Under the pieces are notes generated by a model. It ran no database searches. It worked only from the letters and a program-made list of their open reading frames with translations, and was not told where the DNA came from. Below are positions 11,165 through 24,781 of a stretch of 64,000 nt of DNA, in pieces (position 1 is the stretch's first letter; every line of letters starts with the position of its first letter). The DNA is from Aquanectria penicillioides (taxonomy: Eukaryota; Ascomycota; Sordariomycetes; Hypocreales; Nectriaceae), in NCBI GenBank assembly GCA_003415625.1, contig PYIU01000003.1:2356001-2420000 (forward strand), given 5' to 3'. The translations under genes and the position numbers were made by a program.

Positions 11165-14100
11165 ATGACCGTTTCTGTTTACGACCAAATGAATGTCCCT
11201 CACATGCCCGGAGTCCACCCTGTGGCTATTCCCCGGCCACAGGTCGGCATCGAGCGGCTTCCTACGCGTCGAATGAGCAACGAACCTCGGGAATCGATGA
11301 ACTGCAAGTCTTGTCGAAAGCGCAAGGTGAGAACCAGTTTTCAGTAATTTCAGGTTGTTGGAATTATGCTGACGTGGATAGATTAAATGCAATCGACTTA
11401 GACCCTCATGTGAAGCTTGTCAGGTTTTCCAATGTCCTTGCATCTACGGTAAGTTGGATTGGTCCTCCTGGGCGAACGCGACGTGTTTTATGCCTCTGTA
11501 TCTCGCAGGATGAGATGGTAATGGTATGCTAACCCGACTGATGGAATAGATGCTGTGCCAAAGAAGCGTGGTCCAAAGACAGACGTTCTTGAGGCCCTTC
11601 TGAAGAGGGTGGATGGGCTCGAAGCAAAGCTGAGAGAAAAGAACGATGAAGATGCTTCGCCAACTTCGGCAAAGGGCCCCAACTCGGGGAAAATAGAGGT
11701 CCAAGGATCTGCCCCCAGGCTGGAGAGGGAGAGCCTGCTTCGAAGCGCATTGCCGTTGATACACGGCCATCCCCTGGCGATGTAGACATGATAATGCTCT
11801 CCCCGAATACACCCATCCACAGGTTTGATCAACCAAGCCCAACAGCTGTAGTACGAATGATTGACCATTTGATAGAGAGCTGTCTCCAAACCCGGCCCAA
11901 ACAGATGCTTTGTTGGATACCTATTTTACCCGCTTCCACGGCAAACCATATTATATTCTTGACGAGTCCTCCATCAGGCAACGACTTCAGCTAAACCAGC
12001 TCCCAGCCTACCTTTCCGACGCTATCTCTGCTGTTGCAGCAAGGTATGTTTTCTATTTGGAGAACGCTGCATGGGGCTTTTCTGACATCCAACTATAGAT
12101 ATACACACCATCCTGGCGGTTACCAAGCAGCCATTAAGCTCAGCGAAGACTTTGCAGCCCGCGCGAGGAGAGAAATCAGCATCGACGACCCATCCATTGA
12201 TGCTCTTCAGGCACTCCTACTACTCGTTAGTGCTTTTACGGCATCTGGGAAAGGAAAGAGGGCGTACATGCTCATGAGTAATGATGACCTTTATTAACCC
12301 CACCCCATTCCTCTAGTCCACTAACAGCTGGTAGCAAGCGCAACGGGCATGGCGATGGCACTCGAAATCCATCGAGAGATGGATTCTCAAGCCCGCATGA
12401 CCCCCGTGGAACGAGAAATGCGAAGACGACTCTTCTGGACATGCTATTTGCTCGATCGATTTCAAACCACAGGTTCTAAAAGACCTTGCCTTATCAGTGA
12501 TAATTCCATCCTCCTTCGACTACCATGCTGGTCGCCCAACTCCTCATCCTTACCGGTGGAAGGCGAATTCTTCCAAGCCGGTTCAAACCTCCAGTACTTT
12601 CAAGGCAGTGGTAAAAAGCCCCAAGGTAGTACAGGGATGCTCATTGACATCGCACGGATTCTCGGAATTACCAACCGATATTTGGCTGCTGGAGGTGTCA
12701 AGGGCGATTCCATTTCCCCTGGCACTCCCTTTCGACCCTGTCCAAGATTCGGCACGATCTTGATATTTGGGCATCAGGAACAGAAGAAGTTTTCTCTAGT
12801 TTGAGCTCTCTTTTCGGCCAGGCAGATTCTACCATTCTCGTGCTCAGCAAACTAATCTATCACCTAATCCATTGCCTTATCTACCGGCCATTTCTGCCAA
12901 TCGACCTGGCTGAGCTCGCGGAGACAGGACAACATCAATCATGGCAAATCGAAGCAACCAACATGTGCTTTCTTCACGCCAATGCCATTGCAGAGTTGAT
13001 CCAATTCGGGAAACAAACCGGAACGATCGAATGGCCTGCTTTTGTAGGGTACTGCATCTGCACAGCAGGAACAGTTCATATCCATGGCGCACACTATAGC
13101 AAACAGGGGGGTAATGGTGAAGTGAATGTTTTTGCTTCGTCTGCAGACTTCCTCTCTAGGGAAATGCAACAATTGAGCGAGCTGAGATATTCGTGGGCCT
13201 CAGTTCAACATCAGCGAGAGACACTACAGGGCATCTACAATGCTCACGGAGAATTGGTCAAGACGCTGGCCCGTAATTCTATGCGATACACACCCGGCTT
13301 CCATAGCGAAGACTTTTTCGATCGATATTCCAACATTGGAGGCCCAGGTGGGCAGTCGTTTAGCTTCGACGCTGCTAATCTGACCCTTTCGGACGTTTTG
13401 GTCGATTTTACGACGGATTCTTACACAGGACACGAACTGTACAACACCCGAGCCACTGACGGACCCGATCGACCTAGCCTCAAGCGAAAGAACACAGTCC
13501 CGATGCCTCGAAAGCGACCAGACGTGAAGGTCATTTCGAGCCTGCCGCATTCAGCCCCTGGACTTCCAACACCAGGCAATCCTCGACGATCCTTCTCATA
13601 CACCACAGGCATGATGCCCCAGTCATCGCCTGGTTTGCTCGCTACCCCGACGTCGCTGCCGCAGCACCCGGAGACTAGTGAAAACGAATCTCACATCAGT
13701 GGGTTGCAAGATCATCTCGATGAAACAACTGCGAACAGTGCAGCGGTCGCAGCAGCAGCAGCGGCAGCAGCAGCAGGTTTCAACCTGTCCCCAACTACAC
13801 ATCACGCCCCTGGCCAGGGTATGCCTGCTATGGGGGGCGCACCTTTCAGTCCTCCATATAGCTATGCGTCTGGGTCGAGCGCAAATCACAACGGGGCCAC
13901 GGTCATCAATGAGGCCAATGGAGGGTATGACGCCATGTTCGGAACGCTTCCTACAAATGCATTTAGCAGCCCCGCAGCTTGGCACGGCGAGGAGCAGCAT
14001 CATCCCGCGAAGCTTAACCACACCCCGACAATACCGGCTGCTCCCAGCCCCGGCAATAGGAGCAACAATGGCAGCATTGGAACTGCGCAGGGGGAAGAGA

Positions 14101-14213
14101 AGGACCCATTCCTCGCCCTTCTGGAACAGCTTGCCGAAAACGAGCAGCGGTCTCAGAATGGGCACGGGAGTGACCTGGATTTCTTCCTAGGTGGTTCGGT
14201 CACCCACTCCTAA
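11165..14213 (+). CDS. Zn2Cys6 (GAL4-type) transcription factor, five exons, three frame breaks
   Basis: DNA-binding regulator, target unknown. Proposed exons 11165-11326, 11382-11448, 11550-12043, 12099-12277 and 12335-14213, about 927 residues. The zinc cluster crosses intron 1: CKSCRKRK plus [14 protein letters not shown] and QCPCIY, spacing C-x2-C-x6-C-x6-C-x2-C-x6-C. A basic linker (PKKRGPK) and a coiled-coil-like [12 protein letters not shown] follow. The fungal_trans middle-homology region is clear ([44 protein letters not shown]). The tail is low complexity with an Ala run near 13750. Three places need one extra base to stay in frame: the C5 run at 11712-11716, the C runs at 11891-11898 and the C4 run at 12716-12719. 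The frames on both sides are conserved-looking, so I infer consensus errors, although true decay is not excluded. The four introns have good donors, and CTAAC is seen before the exon at 12335. Confidence 0.85.
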
Positions 14214-15891
14214 TGACACATTACAGGGCAACCAAAGTTCACTTCTTTTACCTTCTTGTTTCAGAGTAAACTTTTTTCTCTTCTTTTTCATTGCTTCTTT
14301 ATTTTTTTATATTTTTTTATTTGTTTTATTTAAAAAAAAAACACCCCTTTTCTATTTGTGCTCGCGTATATATTTCCTTTGTCTAAAGGCAACAAAAATT
14401 GTTTCACGACAAAACATCGATGGAAGATATCAGGGCATACGGAAAGGTGGTTCTTTGTAATAATGATACATGAACGGCTAACAGGACACATGCTCTGGGC
14501 AGAGCCGGTTGCGTTCCATGTCAAGGCGCAGTGGTTGTAACAGCATTTGCAGGAGTACTTGGGGAGGGGGTGGTTCTTTTCCTGGGCTTGGGGGAGTTTT
14601 TATCTTTTCATTTTAGTTCGGACGGCACTGCTGATTTGGAAAATGCTTTGAGGCAACATCAAACGAAGGAGCACTTATGCCCATGTAAAATAGCAAGCAA
14701 TGTTAGGTCGGTATTAAAATTCGCGATATTCTTTTGGACAGTTTCGCGCACTATCTTTGGGCTGTGAAGGAACGAATGTTGACATCGGTTTAAGGCATAG
14801 GACTAGGTGAGATGACTGGGGTGCTTGCACTGACTGGTCAACGGCTCATCCTCTGGGGAACGAACGAACATCTCTTTAACCGGCCGAAAGCGCACTGTCC
14901 ACATGACCACGAGGAGGCAGACCGGCGCCGAGCCCTGGGTCTGGATACACTAAAAGAAAGGATTGACGGCTTTCAGGGTCAGGGCTGGAACCTGCTTGGG
15001 TCCGGGGTCGACTCTCGTCCATCCGTCCTCCCTTCATTACTTGGGCGCGCACATCAGGGCGTTCCCTGGGTTGCACCAGGACGCCAGTCTGAACAAGGTA
15101 GCCAAGGATGTCCGGGATTGCGGGCCGTTGCCGAAGTCCCAGAGCGGCAGGGCGAAATTGGCACGGAGCACCAGGCGGGTACTGTGAGTTTGGATTAAGG
15201 GAATTGGGAATGCAAGTCGCGAGGGATGAGGCGAGGGCCCTTTCTTTGTCCGCTGGGCTGGGGAGTGTCTGACCCATCGTGAACTTGTCGCGTCGCTTCA
15301 TCATACGTTGTTCACGACGATGGCCTCTATATCAAACATGGGCTCCCATTTGCGCCACCATGCCTCTAGCCGAGGCTGCATTGTCCACCGCGACTTGCAT
15401 TGCTCGCGGGGCTTCTGGAGACACTGGTGGGATAACACTCGGCAAGGGGGGGTGTGAAGTGGTCTTTGTTATGGGAGCGAATTGGAAGGCTCGGATGCAA
15501 GCTTCTTTTTCGTTTCTTTTGTTCTGCTCGGAGAAATATCGTGCATGCTTTTTGGTATACTTGAGACCATGGTCCCAAAGCTTGGGACGACTGCTGCCCG
15601 TTGAGTCGTGCTGTGCAAAGACCCTAAGCCTCTTTCTTGTTAGAGACGCGAGCGCAAGTGCCCTGCTTACACAATGAGATGAAACTTTTCGCTGTGCAAT
15701 GAATGGTTGAAACTTCTTCTAGGCTACAATGCTTTGAAACGACCTGAAGACGAACTCCTAGCCGTGCCGTCCCTAAAATTCTCCGTCATGCAGAAAACAT
15801 TGAAACACCAGGCCGCCGACTAGACTTGAACTTTAAAGAACCCAAGACAGCGCACAGCGCACACAGAAACTTGAGCCGGCGGCGAACGTCC
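14214..15891. other. Intergenic, no gene seen
   Basis: Holds the probable 3' UTR of the Zn2Cys6 gene with T-rich and A-rich runs (14265-14345) and then unremarkable sequence up to the stop codon of the minus-strand MFS gene. Open frames here have no recognisable features. Confidence 0.55.
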
Positions 15892-17967
15892 TTATGCTTC
15901 ACGCACACCTTCACCCTCTGTGGTTATGGCCCTCGTCTCAGCCTCATTGGTGTTGTCATCACTGCCCCTCAACGGTGCCGTCCAGCCTGTCGCGGCTTGA
16001 ACCACCACCATCATGATGCCGAGTGTGGCCGCCACTTGCCAAACCCCCTGCGTGGCACTAGTGTATCCTACCACAGCAATCTTTCGGTCTGTTTCGTTGA
16101 GCCCGCCTCCAAATACCATCGCGGGTGTGCCGGCAAGCCTCGAAATAAGGTCTTGTCGTTCCTCACTGAGATGTTCACCGCCGTCTTCACGGAGAAACCC
16201 TGCTGCCAGATAGCTGCGTAGGAACCTATAAAAGACACCCCCACCAATGGCTGTGCCAAAGCTTCCTCCAAATCCTCTGAAGGTAGCTATCAGACTCGTC
16301 GCTACATATCGGGTGCTCTCGTGGCTGAGATGGAGAACGTGTGCTAATGTGTAATTGATCCCAGCACCGGTTGCAAGTCCGTTTACAAAGACTACCGATA
16401 TAAGCAAGTTGACGGGTAGTGTAGGAGCAGCCACAAATGAGAGAGTATACAGGCTAAGACTCAAGAATAACACGGAGACCACGGATGGGAGCCAGAACGC
16501 ACCATCACGGCGTACATGTAGCCAACCCACGACAACTCCACCGACAGCGAAACCTAGGTTCGTCGGAATGAGGATCGACCCAGCAGCTGCAGGAGAATCT
16601 CCCCGAACCGCGAGCATGAAAACTGGGGCATAGAACAAGACACTCCAGCGCGCAGACATGATGCCGAGTTGGGCAAGACATGAAAGAAGAATCCCTCGGG
16701 AGGAGAGTATGGTAATAGGAATGATGGGGTCCATAGCTACATGATATTCGACCAGAAGGAAGAGGACGAGTGCAATAACCGAAAGGATGAGTGGCAGTAG
16801 ATGGATGTCTACTGCCAAGCTATAAAGGAAAAGGACAATTGTAGTGACCTAGACGGTTTGTAGTGTTAGTGCACCGACATCTGCTCGATTTCAGGGGTGT
16901 AGTCGAAAAAACTTACAAGCAACAAGGCCCCAAGGTAGTCTAGTCGGGAGAGTTTTGCCTTCATAGATTTTGCGATTCCAGCTTGAGTTTCCACTTCTTT
17001 GGGTACACTCAAGTAGACTCCGATGCCAGCCGCCAAAGCAAAAGGAATTTGCATGTAGAAGATTGACCTCTGGATCTTGTTAGTAGCTACAACATACTTG
17101 TCCTCGTAGCTCTCATCATCGTAAACTTACCCATCCAACCACAGGCATTAACACCCCGTATACAACGGCTCCGAACGATACACCTATCGTAAAGGCAGCA
17201 TTGATACATCCCATTGCTAGACCGCGCGTCTTCTCGCTCGCCAACTCTAGGCCGAAGATAATAGCTAGCGTGAGGACGCCGGCTCCGCCTACACCCGCAA
17301 TGACTCTACCCGCGACGAAAACACCGAACGATCCAGCTCCGGCACAGAGAGCACTGCCAACTGCTAAGAGGGCGGCCACGTACAAGATTAAAAGGCGAGG
17401 TGGGAAAATGGTGGCGAGGCGACCGGCTACTGGGGCTAAGGATGACATGGGGATCAGGAAGGCACTGCTAAACCACATGGCAGAATTGTCATATGCATGC
17501 AGTTCTGCAGCAATGGTGCCCTGAATAAGTGTCATGCCCGACATGTTGGAGGCTGTGTCGGCGGCGGCCACGGGGCCAAAGTGTCAGCATACATCTAAGG
17601 TGCAGGAACATCGGGAAGTTGAGAAATGGGACATGTTCATGTTAGACCTAAGCCGAGTGGGCGTACCATTTAGGAAGATAAGCAGCCACAGACTTAGGGC
17701 AATGGAAACGATTGTCGACCGGCTGATGTGAGTGTATGATGATGACAAGGCCGCATTCTTGATGCTGCCGCGGCCATTGGTGCTATTGGAGTCTGATGTA
17801 CCACCTTGTGTTTCCGATTCGGAGATACTGTCGGATCTGGAGAGTAATAGTGGCGTCTGCTCTGTAGCCGTTGGATTTCGTTGGGGTCGGCCGTCGCTCT
17901 CGGCCCTGAGCACGGAGGTGGAGTCGGTGCCGGGCACCGAGGCCGGATCTTTCTGACACCGAGCCAT
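15892..17967 (-). CDS. MFS transporter, 14-TM DHA2 type, vacuolar amino-acid transporter-like
   Basis: Proton-coupled transporter of the group containing yeast Vba and fission-yeast Fnx proteins, which move basic amino acids into the vacuole; the substrate is inferred. Proposed exons on the minus strand: 17967-17667, 17552-17131, 17069-16917 and 16848-15892, giving 610 residues with all junctions in phase. The N-terminal cytosolic stretch is Ser/Thr-rich and carries EQTPLLLSRS, a dileucine-type signal common in vacuolar transporters. After TM1 come the family signatures NMSGMTLIQGT, AMWFSSAFLIP, SSLAPVAGRLA, GRVIAGVGGAGV and GLAMGCINAAFTIG, then about a dozen further hydrophobic segments. An in-frame ATG 16 codons upstream (18015) is an alternative start. 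No frame break is seen. Confidence 0.88.
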
Positions 17968-20090
17968 TGTGGTGGTGGCCGGACGCTGGGATAGGGGGGG
18001 GGTTTGGCGAGCCACAAAGACAGAAGCAAACGGGCTACAAGGGATTGGATTTTTAATTCAAGGCATCTGCATAGCTTGGAGCAGAGAGGGAGATGAGAAA
18101 AGAGGACACGCCAGGAGCATCGTTATTCACGATGCTGCTTGTCACTCACTACGCGACTATTGTAAGATGATTGGTAATCGATCTGGAGCAGGCAGGGGCG
18201 GTCGGAGACGGAGTGCCGGAATCTCCGGAGCATTGTGGCATGCCACCGATTAGGCCGAATGTTGAGTTGGGACTGCATTGGCTGGTTTCTTCTTTTCAAA
18301 TTTGTTTGGTCGAGGCGAGAACTTGGAAAGAGCAGCGAACTCGGACGTGAGAAGGATCATCTATTGTCAAGGTGATGTTTTACAACGGAAAGCGCCGAGA
18401 TACCTATTGGTGCGAGGAAATGCGGAAATGCAATTGGAATAGCAATCCCATTGGGACTCGGCCGAGTGTTTTCTAAGTAATTTCCAATGGCGTGCAGTGC
18501 ATGTCGGCCATATGCATCGTCGAAATGCGGGGCGATGATACAGCCATGAAGTTCACTAGGGCAGCAGGTTGGGGATTTCGTGATCGCAGCGCCGACTACA
18601 AGGCTTGGCGGTGATGTGACCCGGAGCGAGTGGCTTGAGCGGAACCGCTGTTGTCATGAATATGGCTTCACTACATAGAGAAGCGAGGGAGGGAGCAGCT
18701 GGGGTTGCTGTTGTTGGCAAAGGCACTCCGTTGATAGGTATCAAACTATTGGGCTAGAGGTGTAGTCGGCCCAGTTGGCTGCAGACGGTTGGGTGGTTAC
18801 TTTGTCGGCACAGTTGCGGTGTGAGAGGCCCAGGGTTCCCGCCGAAAGCGCCGGAGGTGGGGGTTGGACAGGGTTGGGATTTTTCTCTTTCTTTTTCTTC
18901 CTTTCTAATCCTTTCCCTGTCTCTTTCTGGGGCCTCTCTCGCTCTCCCTGTATCTTGCCCGGTTAGAGCGAGCGAGAGACAACTATCTCAAGTTGGAGCA
19001 GAGCAGCTGAGGCATTCGTGGTGGGTAGACGAGATAGGATGGGGTGGCTTCAACTCAAAATTTGGTAACATCCACTACTGGCGGACCAGCAAGCGCCACA
19101 ATGCGCTGGATGGGTTGCGTCGAGTTGTTCGTGGAACAGATAAGACAAGTGACAAACACGCAGTCGGGGCCGTGGCGTTGGTCGAGACGGAGATGACGTC
19201 GAGCAGTGGGTGTTGATGCCCTTTCAAGCCAAGGTCGCGGGAGAGGTGCGGCTGTTGTGGTTTATCACTGGTGGTTTTTCGGTGTGATGGGTGGAGGCAC
19301 GCATCGTGCTGTCTGCAAATGGCGACAAAGTCTTGGCCCAAAGTAGGCACCGAGAAATTTCTCTCTGCCTTTGCCACGACCGGGACGCCGCTTGTAAAGG
19401 AGCCTGACTCGGCTTGACATGGCCATGGATGTGGATTGTGGACATGCTTTCCCCACGTCACGATGGCTCGATGTACCGAGCGCCACCACTGGTGCCACCG
19501 CGACCCAACGTTCCCCGACGGCGCGCAACCGTCCATCAAGCGTGCATTCGTCGTGGGCGGTTCGTGATAAAATGATACTAACAACTACCTGGGTACCTTT
19601 GTGCCGCCGGAGGCGTCGTACACTTGCTTGATTACCCGTGAGCTATATCGTCCGCCGGCGCGCCATTCCACTACACCATAGTACATAGGGTCGCGAGTGA
19701 TTCTGGGTGGTTCTGCTGGAGTCAGCAACGTGACTGGCGCGTCAATGCGACAAGTGGATGATGGGAAATAGATGTCGATGATCATCATAACGCTGGACGC
19801 GAGGAGGCTACTTTTAGCAACCGAGACCAAATAACCTGAGGAGTAGGGATTGACGGTCCACGTTGGCCGCACACCCGCCCAGCTGATGTCCATGCCGTAG
19901 CTACAGTAGCATTCACCACTGTCGACTGAGCGAGATGGCGGCGCCATGCTATGCGAGCTGGGCGCATCTGCTTTACACTGTATGTGCTATTCGGGGTTGC
20001 ATGTCATCATCCCACACGGCAGCGAGGCATTTTCGCCTGATTGAGGACCTTGTTCTTGTCTGAAAATTAAGTCCCTCTTGCGGCGCCGTG

Positions 20091-20121
<31 letters not shown>

Positions 20122-21828
20122 GTGCGTGTGTGTGTGTGTGTGTGTGTGCTGTTTTGTTTTCTTTCTCGCTCTCTTGGTCTCTCTTGGTCTCTCTCTGCCC
20201 ATTCAATCTAGCCAGATACACAGTATCATTTCCTCGAGAGAGAAGACTAAGACATACAAAGAAAGGATGTAAAATGCAACGTCGTCAGGGAATAACCCAT
20301 CGTCGGGATTGTGATGGGTGACATGCTATGTACGTAACAAGAGACTGCTGCTATGCCCATGCTGCTGGATCCCCTGGTCAATTGCATCTGTCGTCCAATC
20401 CCCGCGCCTGTGGGGCCAAAGGGTTTTTTTTTCCCTCGGCCAGTTCAATTGCTCAACGTTGCCCAATTACACCGTTCCCCACGAAGGATCAAACGGTCCG
20501 ACGACGCTCGTACTGTCGTACTCGACATGTTGATGTGCTGTTCAGCACGGTGCCGTCTCGTTCTTGCACCGGTTGCAGCGGGCAATCAGTGGGAACAGAG
20601 CACCGGTGAGCTACTTTCCATACGAAATATTTATTTATAATTGAGCCACTGCGAATGGGGAGCCCATGCCCCCTAAATAAAAAATGAATAAAAGTTGTGC
20701 AAAAAAACCAACATCTGCATTGGATAAATTCCGGGAGTTATTTGGCCAAAAGAAAATTTAATCCTGAATCTTGTAAAAACAAGAAATCCAACCGAAAACC
20801 CAGCAAGAACCCCCCCCCCCAAAACCCGAACGCGAGCTTGAGCCTCGTGCTTTGGCCGACTACTCATCTCGCCGACCAATGGGCCCATCAACCTCAAGAC
20901 TTGAGTTAGCCTGGCTCTTGCAAGACATCTGAGCCAATTTTGCGACAGCTGACCCGGCCTCTATTTGAGTAATAGAACCGGCCAACCTTATTCTCATTAC
21001 CAAGGCTCCTCCACCAAATCCCACTTTACGACCCGTTTTTTCCCCTTCGCCGTCCCGAGTGCCTCTTTCACACTCCGCTCCATTTGCTTTTCTGACGCCA
21101 TGCCGTTGGAGGTCCCCACCTCTAAGTTGCGCCCATGAGCCATTAGCCATTGGTCTCAGCGCTGCAGGTCGGTGGCTTGCGAGCCCGCCAACCCGCCCCC
21201 AGCAGAAACCCCATCTCTCTCTCCCACTTTGCCGTTGTCCCACCCTTTGGCGCTGGTTGTGCCGCTCCCAGGCGAAGCCAAAGTCGGGGCTTTCTTTCGA
21301 CCCCCGTCTGCTCTTCTCGACAGCAGCGACAGACTACTGGTAACTATCGACGCTTCGACCCCGAACCCTCCGATCCCCGTTCCTAGCTTTTGCACCTTTG
21401 CTTTTTTGCACATACCGGCGGACCCTGCCTCCCTTCTGCTTCCTCTAGCTGGGAAACATTGTCTCGGCTCCGACCTTGGGTCTCTTCTCTTTCCTCCCCT
21501 TTTTTTTATTCCCCTCTTCCTTTCCTAGGCCCACTGCTTGCCTGCGGCAGGTATTTCTGTACACGACCAACCAATCATCCCAGCGCCAAGTACCAACCGT
21601 TGCAAGCCCCAGCCTCGACGCAAAACTTCAAGATTGATTAAATTTCTGCCACTCCAAGCTCGCGGTTGCACCGGTCAGCTCGAACCTGCACCCTGCCGAT
21701 TGTCCCCCTAATCTTTGAGTTCACGCGATTGACGTCCCTCCCGAGGAAATGGCACGCGAATCCATTGGCTTGTCCAGCTTCTCAAGCTCCCTCCCCAGAT
21801 CTGACGAGTCCATGACGCCAACTTCGAC
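17968..21828. other. Intergenic between divergent transporter genes
   Basis: Almost 4 kb without a supportable gene. It contains the promoters of the minus-strand MFS gene and of the plus-strand fusion gene, a TC/TG microsatellite (20093-20149), a C11 run near 20810, and C/T-rich sequence from about 21390 to 21530 that probably belongs to the fusion-gene promoter. Confidence 0.55.
20093..20149 (+). repeat. Compound TC / TG microsatellite
   Basis: About 14 TC units pass directly into about 14 TG units with one GC interruption. The alternating TG part could adopt Z-DNA and the TC part is a mirror purine/pyrimidine tract. Intergenic. Confidence 0.95.
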
Positions 21829-24781
21829 ATGTCTGACTCGGCTTCGTCCTCGCAGGGCGCGGGGGACTTTCCCGACCGAGGACCTGCTGTCTTTGCCGTC
21901 ACAGCGGCCACCCTCGTCCTTGCTACCGTCTTCGTCGCCGCTCGCATCTTCACCCGCACATTTATCGTCCGTAATGTCACATGGGACGACTGTTGCATGA
22001 TGCTGGCATGGCTCTTCGCCTTCTTCCTGTCCTTCACTATCTGCTTTGGCGTCCACAATGGCCTCGGAAGATTCGACACTGACATATCTGACAATGACCG
22101 ACCTGCACTCCGCCGTTCCGAATATGTCTTCTCCATACTCTACGTGAGAACCCTCCAATTGCGCCGGCACCTGCACGCGCATCTCTGCTCCTCGGACGAA
22201 CTACGTTTGCTAACTCAACTCGATACAGAACCCTGCCTTAATGGCTACCAAAACCTCAGTCCTCATCTTCTACTTGCGTCTAGCCAAAAACACCCAAAGG
22301 GTTTTACGCTTTGCCTCGTGGCTTACTTTGGCCATTGTCAACATCGCAGGCATCATCCTCACCTTTATGAATGTATTTCAGTGCCGCCCCATACAAGCCG
22401 CCTGGGACTCTACGTACGATGACGTCGCGAAATGCATTCCTCTCCTGACCGAGTTCATATGTTCTTCTCCCGTCAATATCGTCACCGATTTGGCCATCCT
22501 CGCACTGCCTATCCCGGTTCTCACCGGCATGCGCTTGCCGTCTCGCCAAAAGACAATTCTAGTCCTCACTTTCACCGTCGGTATATTTGTCACCATTGTC
22601 GACGTTGTTCGGATCTACTATCTTCAGCAAGCTATCACCGAAGTGCCCGCTGGCAGTACGACCGACCGTCAATCGAGATTTGGTGGCCAGACCGATTTTG
22701 CTTGGAATGCTTCTCTCTCTCTCATGTGGAGCGCCGTCGAGGTCAATGTTGGCATGACTTGCGCCTGTGTTCCAACCCTAAAGCCGCTTGTTCTCAAGCT
22801 TCTCCCTTCCATGTTATATGACCCTAATGGAACACGGAGCAGCACGTCAAAAGGTCCTAATGACTCGGACACTCCATCAACTGGTAATCGGGCAAGCATA
22901 CAGCCTCCACCTCCAGTTGTGATTCCTGGCGTCCAGCGCCCTCTTAACGATTCCAATGCGCCGATTAGTGCCATGGAATTTCTTACCACCCCATTCATGG
23001 ACCCTCCCGTCGAAGGAGCCCAGGCCAATGGCAGTTTTCCCGCCCGCGCCCAGACTACAATGACATCGTCCACCGGTACTCCAGAACAAGGAATATACTT
23101 TGGCTTCGTCAACATGTCCAGACCCAAGAGTATGTTAAAGTGCAACTCGAAGGAGTCATTCAAGTATTGCACCATCGTTGCGATCCTCTTTGTCCTCTGG
23201 GGTATTTCGTACGGCCTGCTCAACACTCTCAACAACGTTATTGCCTCGGTAAACAACATGACTACAGCGGAAACTCTGGGTATGACCAGTGTTTACTTTG
23301 GTGGTGGATACTTCTTCGGCCCTTTGTTGGTCGGCGAATGGATTCTTCGGCGAGACGAGCATAACCGATCACGACGTCATAAGCGAACTGGAAATGACAA
23401 CATTGGTGGATTCAAAGTCACTTTCATTGTGGGTCTTTGCTTCTATGGTGTGGGTACCGTCATATTTTGGCCATCCGCGGTGATGAAGTCCTACGGCGGT
23501 TTTATGCTGAGCAACTTCGTCGTTGGCTTTGGCCTCTCAGTTTTGGAAGTTGGCGCCAATTCCTTCTTGATCCTTTGCGGCCCGGCAGAGTATGGCGAAA
23601 CCCGTTTGCTGTTGGCTCAAGGGGTTCAAGGTGTGGGTAGCGTCCTCAGTGGTCTCCTGGCCCAAAAGGTGTTTTTCAAGGGAATTGTCGATGAGACTGT
23701 TACTACCAGCATGACGCTCATAAATGTCCAATGGACATATTTGGGAATCACCTTGCTCTGCGTGATTCTAGGCCTCTTCTTTTACTACATGCCACTACCC
23801 GAAGTCAGTGACAGTGAGCTAGAAGAGGCGGCAAAACATCTGCCAATGGATCCTCAAAAGAAAACTGGCGGCTTGCAGTTGCGCACCTGGAGCTTGATAC
23901 TCGCCATTTTAGCTCAATACACATATGTCGCTGCGCAGGAGTGCAACAGCATCTTCTTCCGCAGTTTGATGATTTCCATTCTCCCAGCCCATGCGCAAAC
24001 TGGCGAGGAAGCAGCAAGTGGAACCACGCATAGCCCAAATCAGGACAAGCCAGAAGGCATCGCCCTTTCGATTCCGGACTACCTACTCGTCGCCCACACT
24101 GCGTTTGCAGTATCGCGATTTCTCGCAGCAGTCTTCACCTATCTCTCAGTTTCTCGTCCCCGTTGGCCACAGCCGCGATCTGTGCTTACTACCTGCATAG
24201 TCTTGTGCTTTCTCTTGGCCATCCTCCCCGTCACCCTCAATCCACCCAATCCTAATCTTCTCGTCATTCCTGTGGTCCTCTTCTTCTTCTTTGAAGGGCC
24301 TATCTGGCCACTCATCTTTGCCATTGGCCTTCGGGGCCAAGGCAGACGGACAAAGCGCGCTGCAGCTTTCATCACCATGGGCGCCTCCGGCCCAGCTTTC
24401 TTCCCCTTTGTCATGTATGGCATCATCACGACTGGTGGGACAGTCAAGATAGCCTTCATTGTTGTCATTGCTCTTCATGCTCTGACACTAGGGTACCCCA
24501 TTTTCTTAGAATTTGTCAAGGATGCCAAAATATTGGTGGATCCACGTGTGGCAGCGCGAGACTTTGCTTCTGATGAAGAAGAGTCTCCCATGGAAACCAT
24601 TATAGCTCAGCGAAGACGCCGCCGAAGCATCATGACTAAGGAGAAGTATGAAAATTTCTTCGGCAAGGTCTCTAGAGGAGTTGGCGCAAAATTCTTGAGC
24701 TCACGACGTCGCTCTTCCCAATCATCGGTACAACATAATGAGAATGATTCTGGCAATTCGCCGCGAATTCAACGTTTATGA
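21829..24781 (+). CDS. Fusion of PTH11-like 7-TM domain with FucP-type MFS transporter
   Basis: One protein of 955 residues with two membrane domains. Exon 1 is 21829-22143, the intron 22144-22228 (branch GCTAACTC) and exon 2 22229-24781; exon 2 is continuously open for 850 codons. Residues about 20-310 are a fungal-rhodopsin/PTH11-type domain: TWDDCCMMLAW, FQCRPIQAAWD, FICSSPVNIVTDLAILALPIP and VNVGMTCACVPTLKPL are its usual signatures; no CFEM domain is present. A Pro/Ser/Thr-rich linker of about 90 residues leads to a second domain, about 403-905, resembling the L-fucose/glucose-galactose permease branch of the MFS (SMLKCNSKESFKYC, WGISYGLLNTLNN, GGGYFFGPLLVGEW, GVQGVGSVLSGLLAQ). The C-terminal tail is basic and Ser-rich. 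A surface sensor-transporter role is inference; the ligand is unknown. Confidence 0.85.

Noticed and set aside
11851..11904. Possible 54-nt intron in the Zn2Cys6 gene (GTACGA ... AACAG)
   Set aside because: Its borders do not give the phase needed to join the two conserved frames, and there is no branch point at the usual distance; a missing C in the nearby C runs is simpler.
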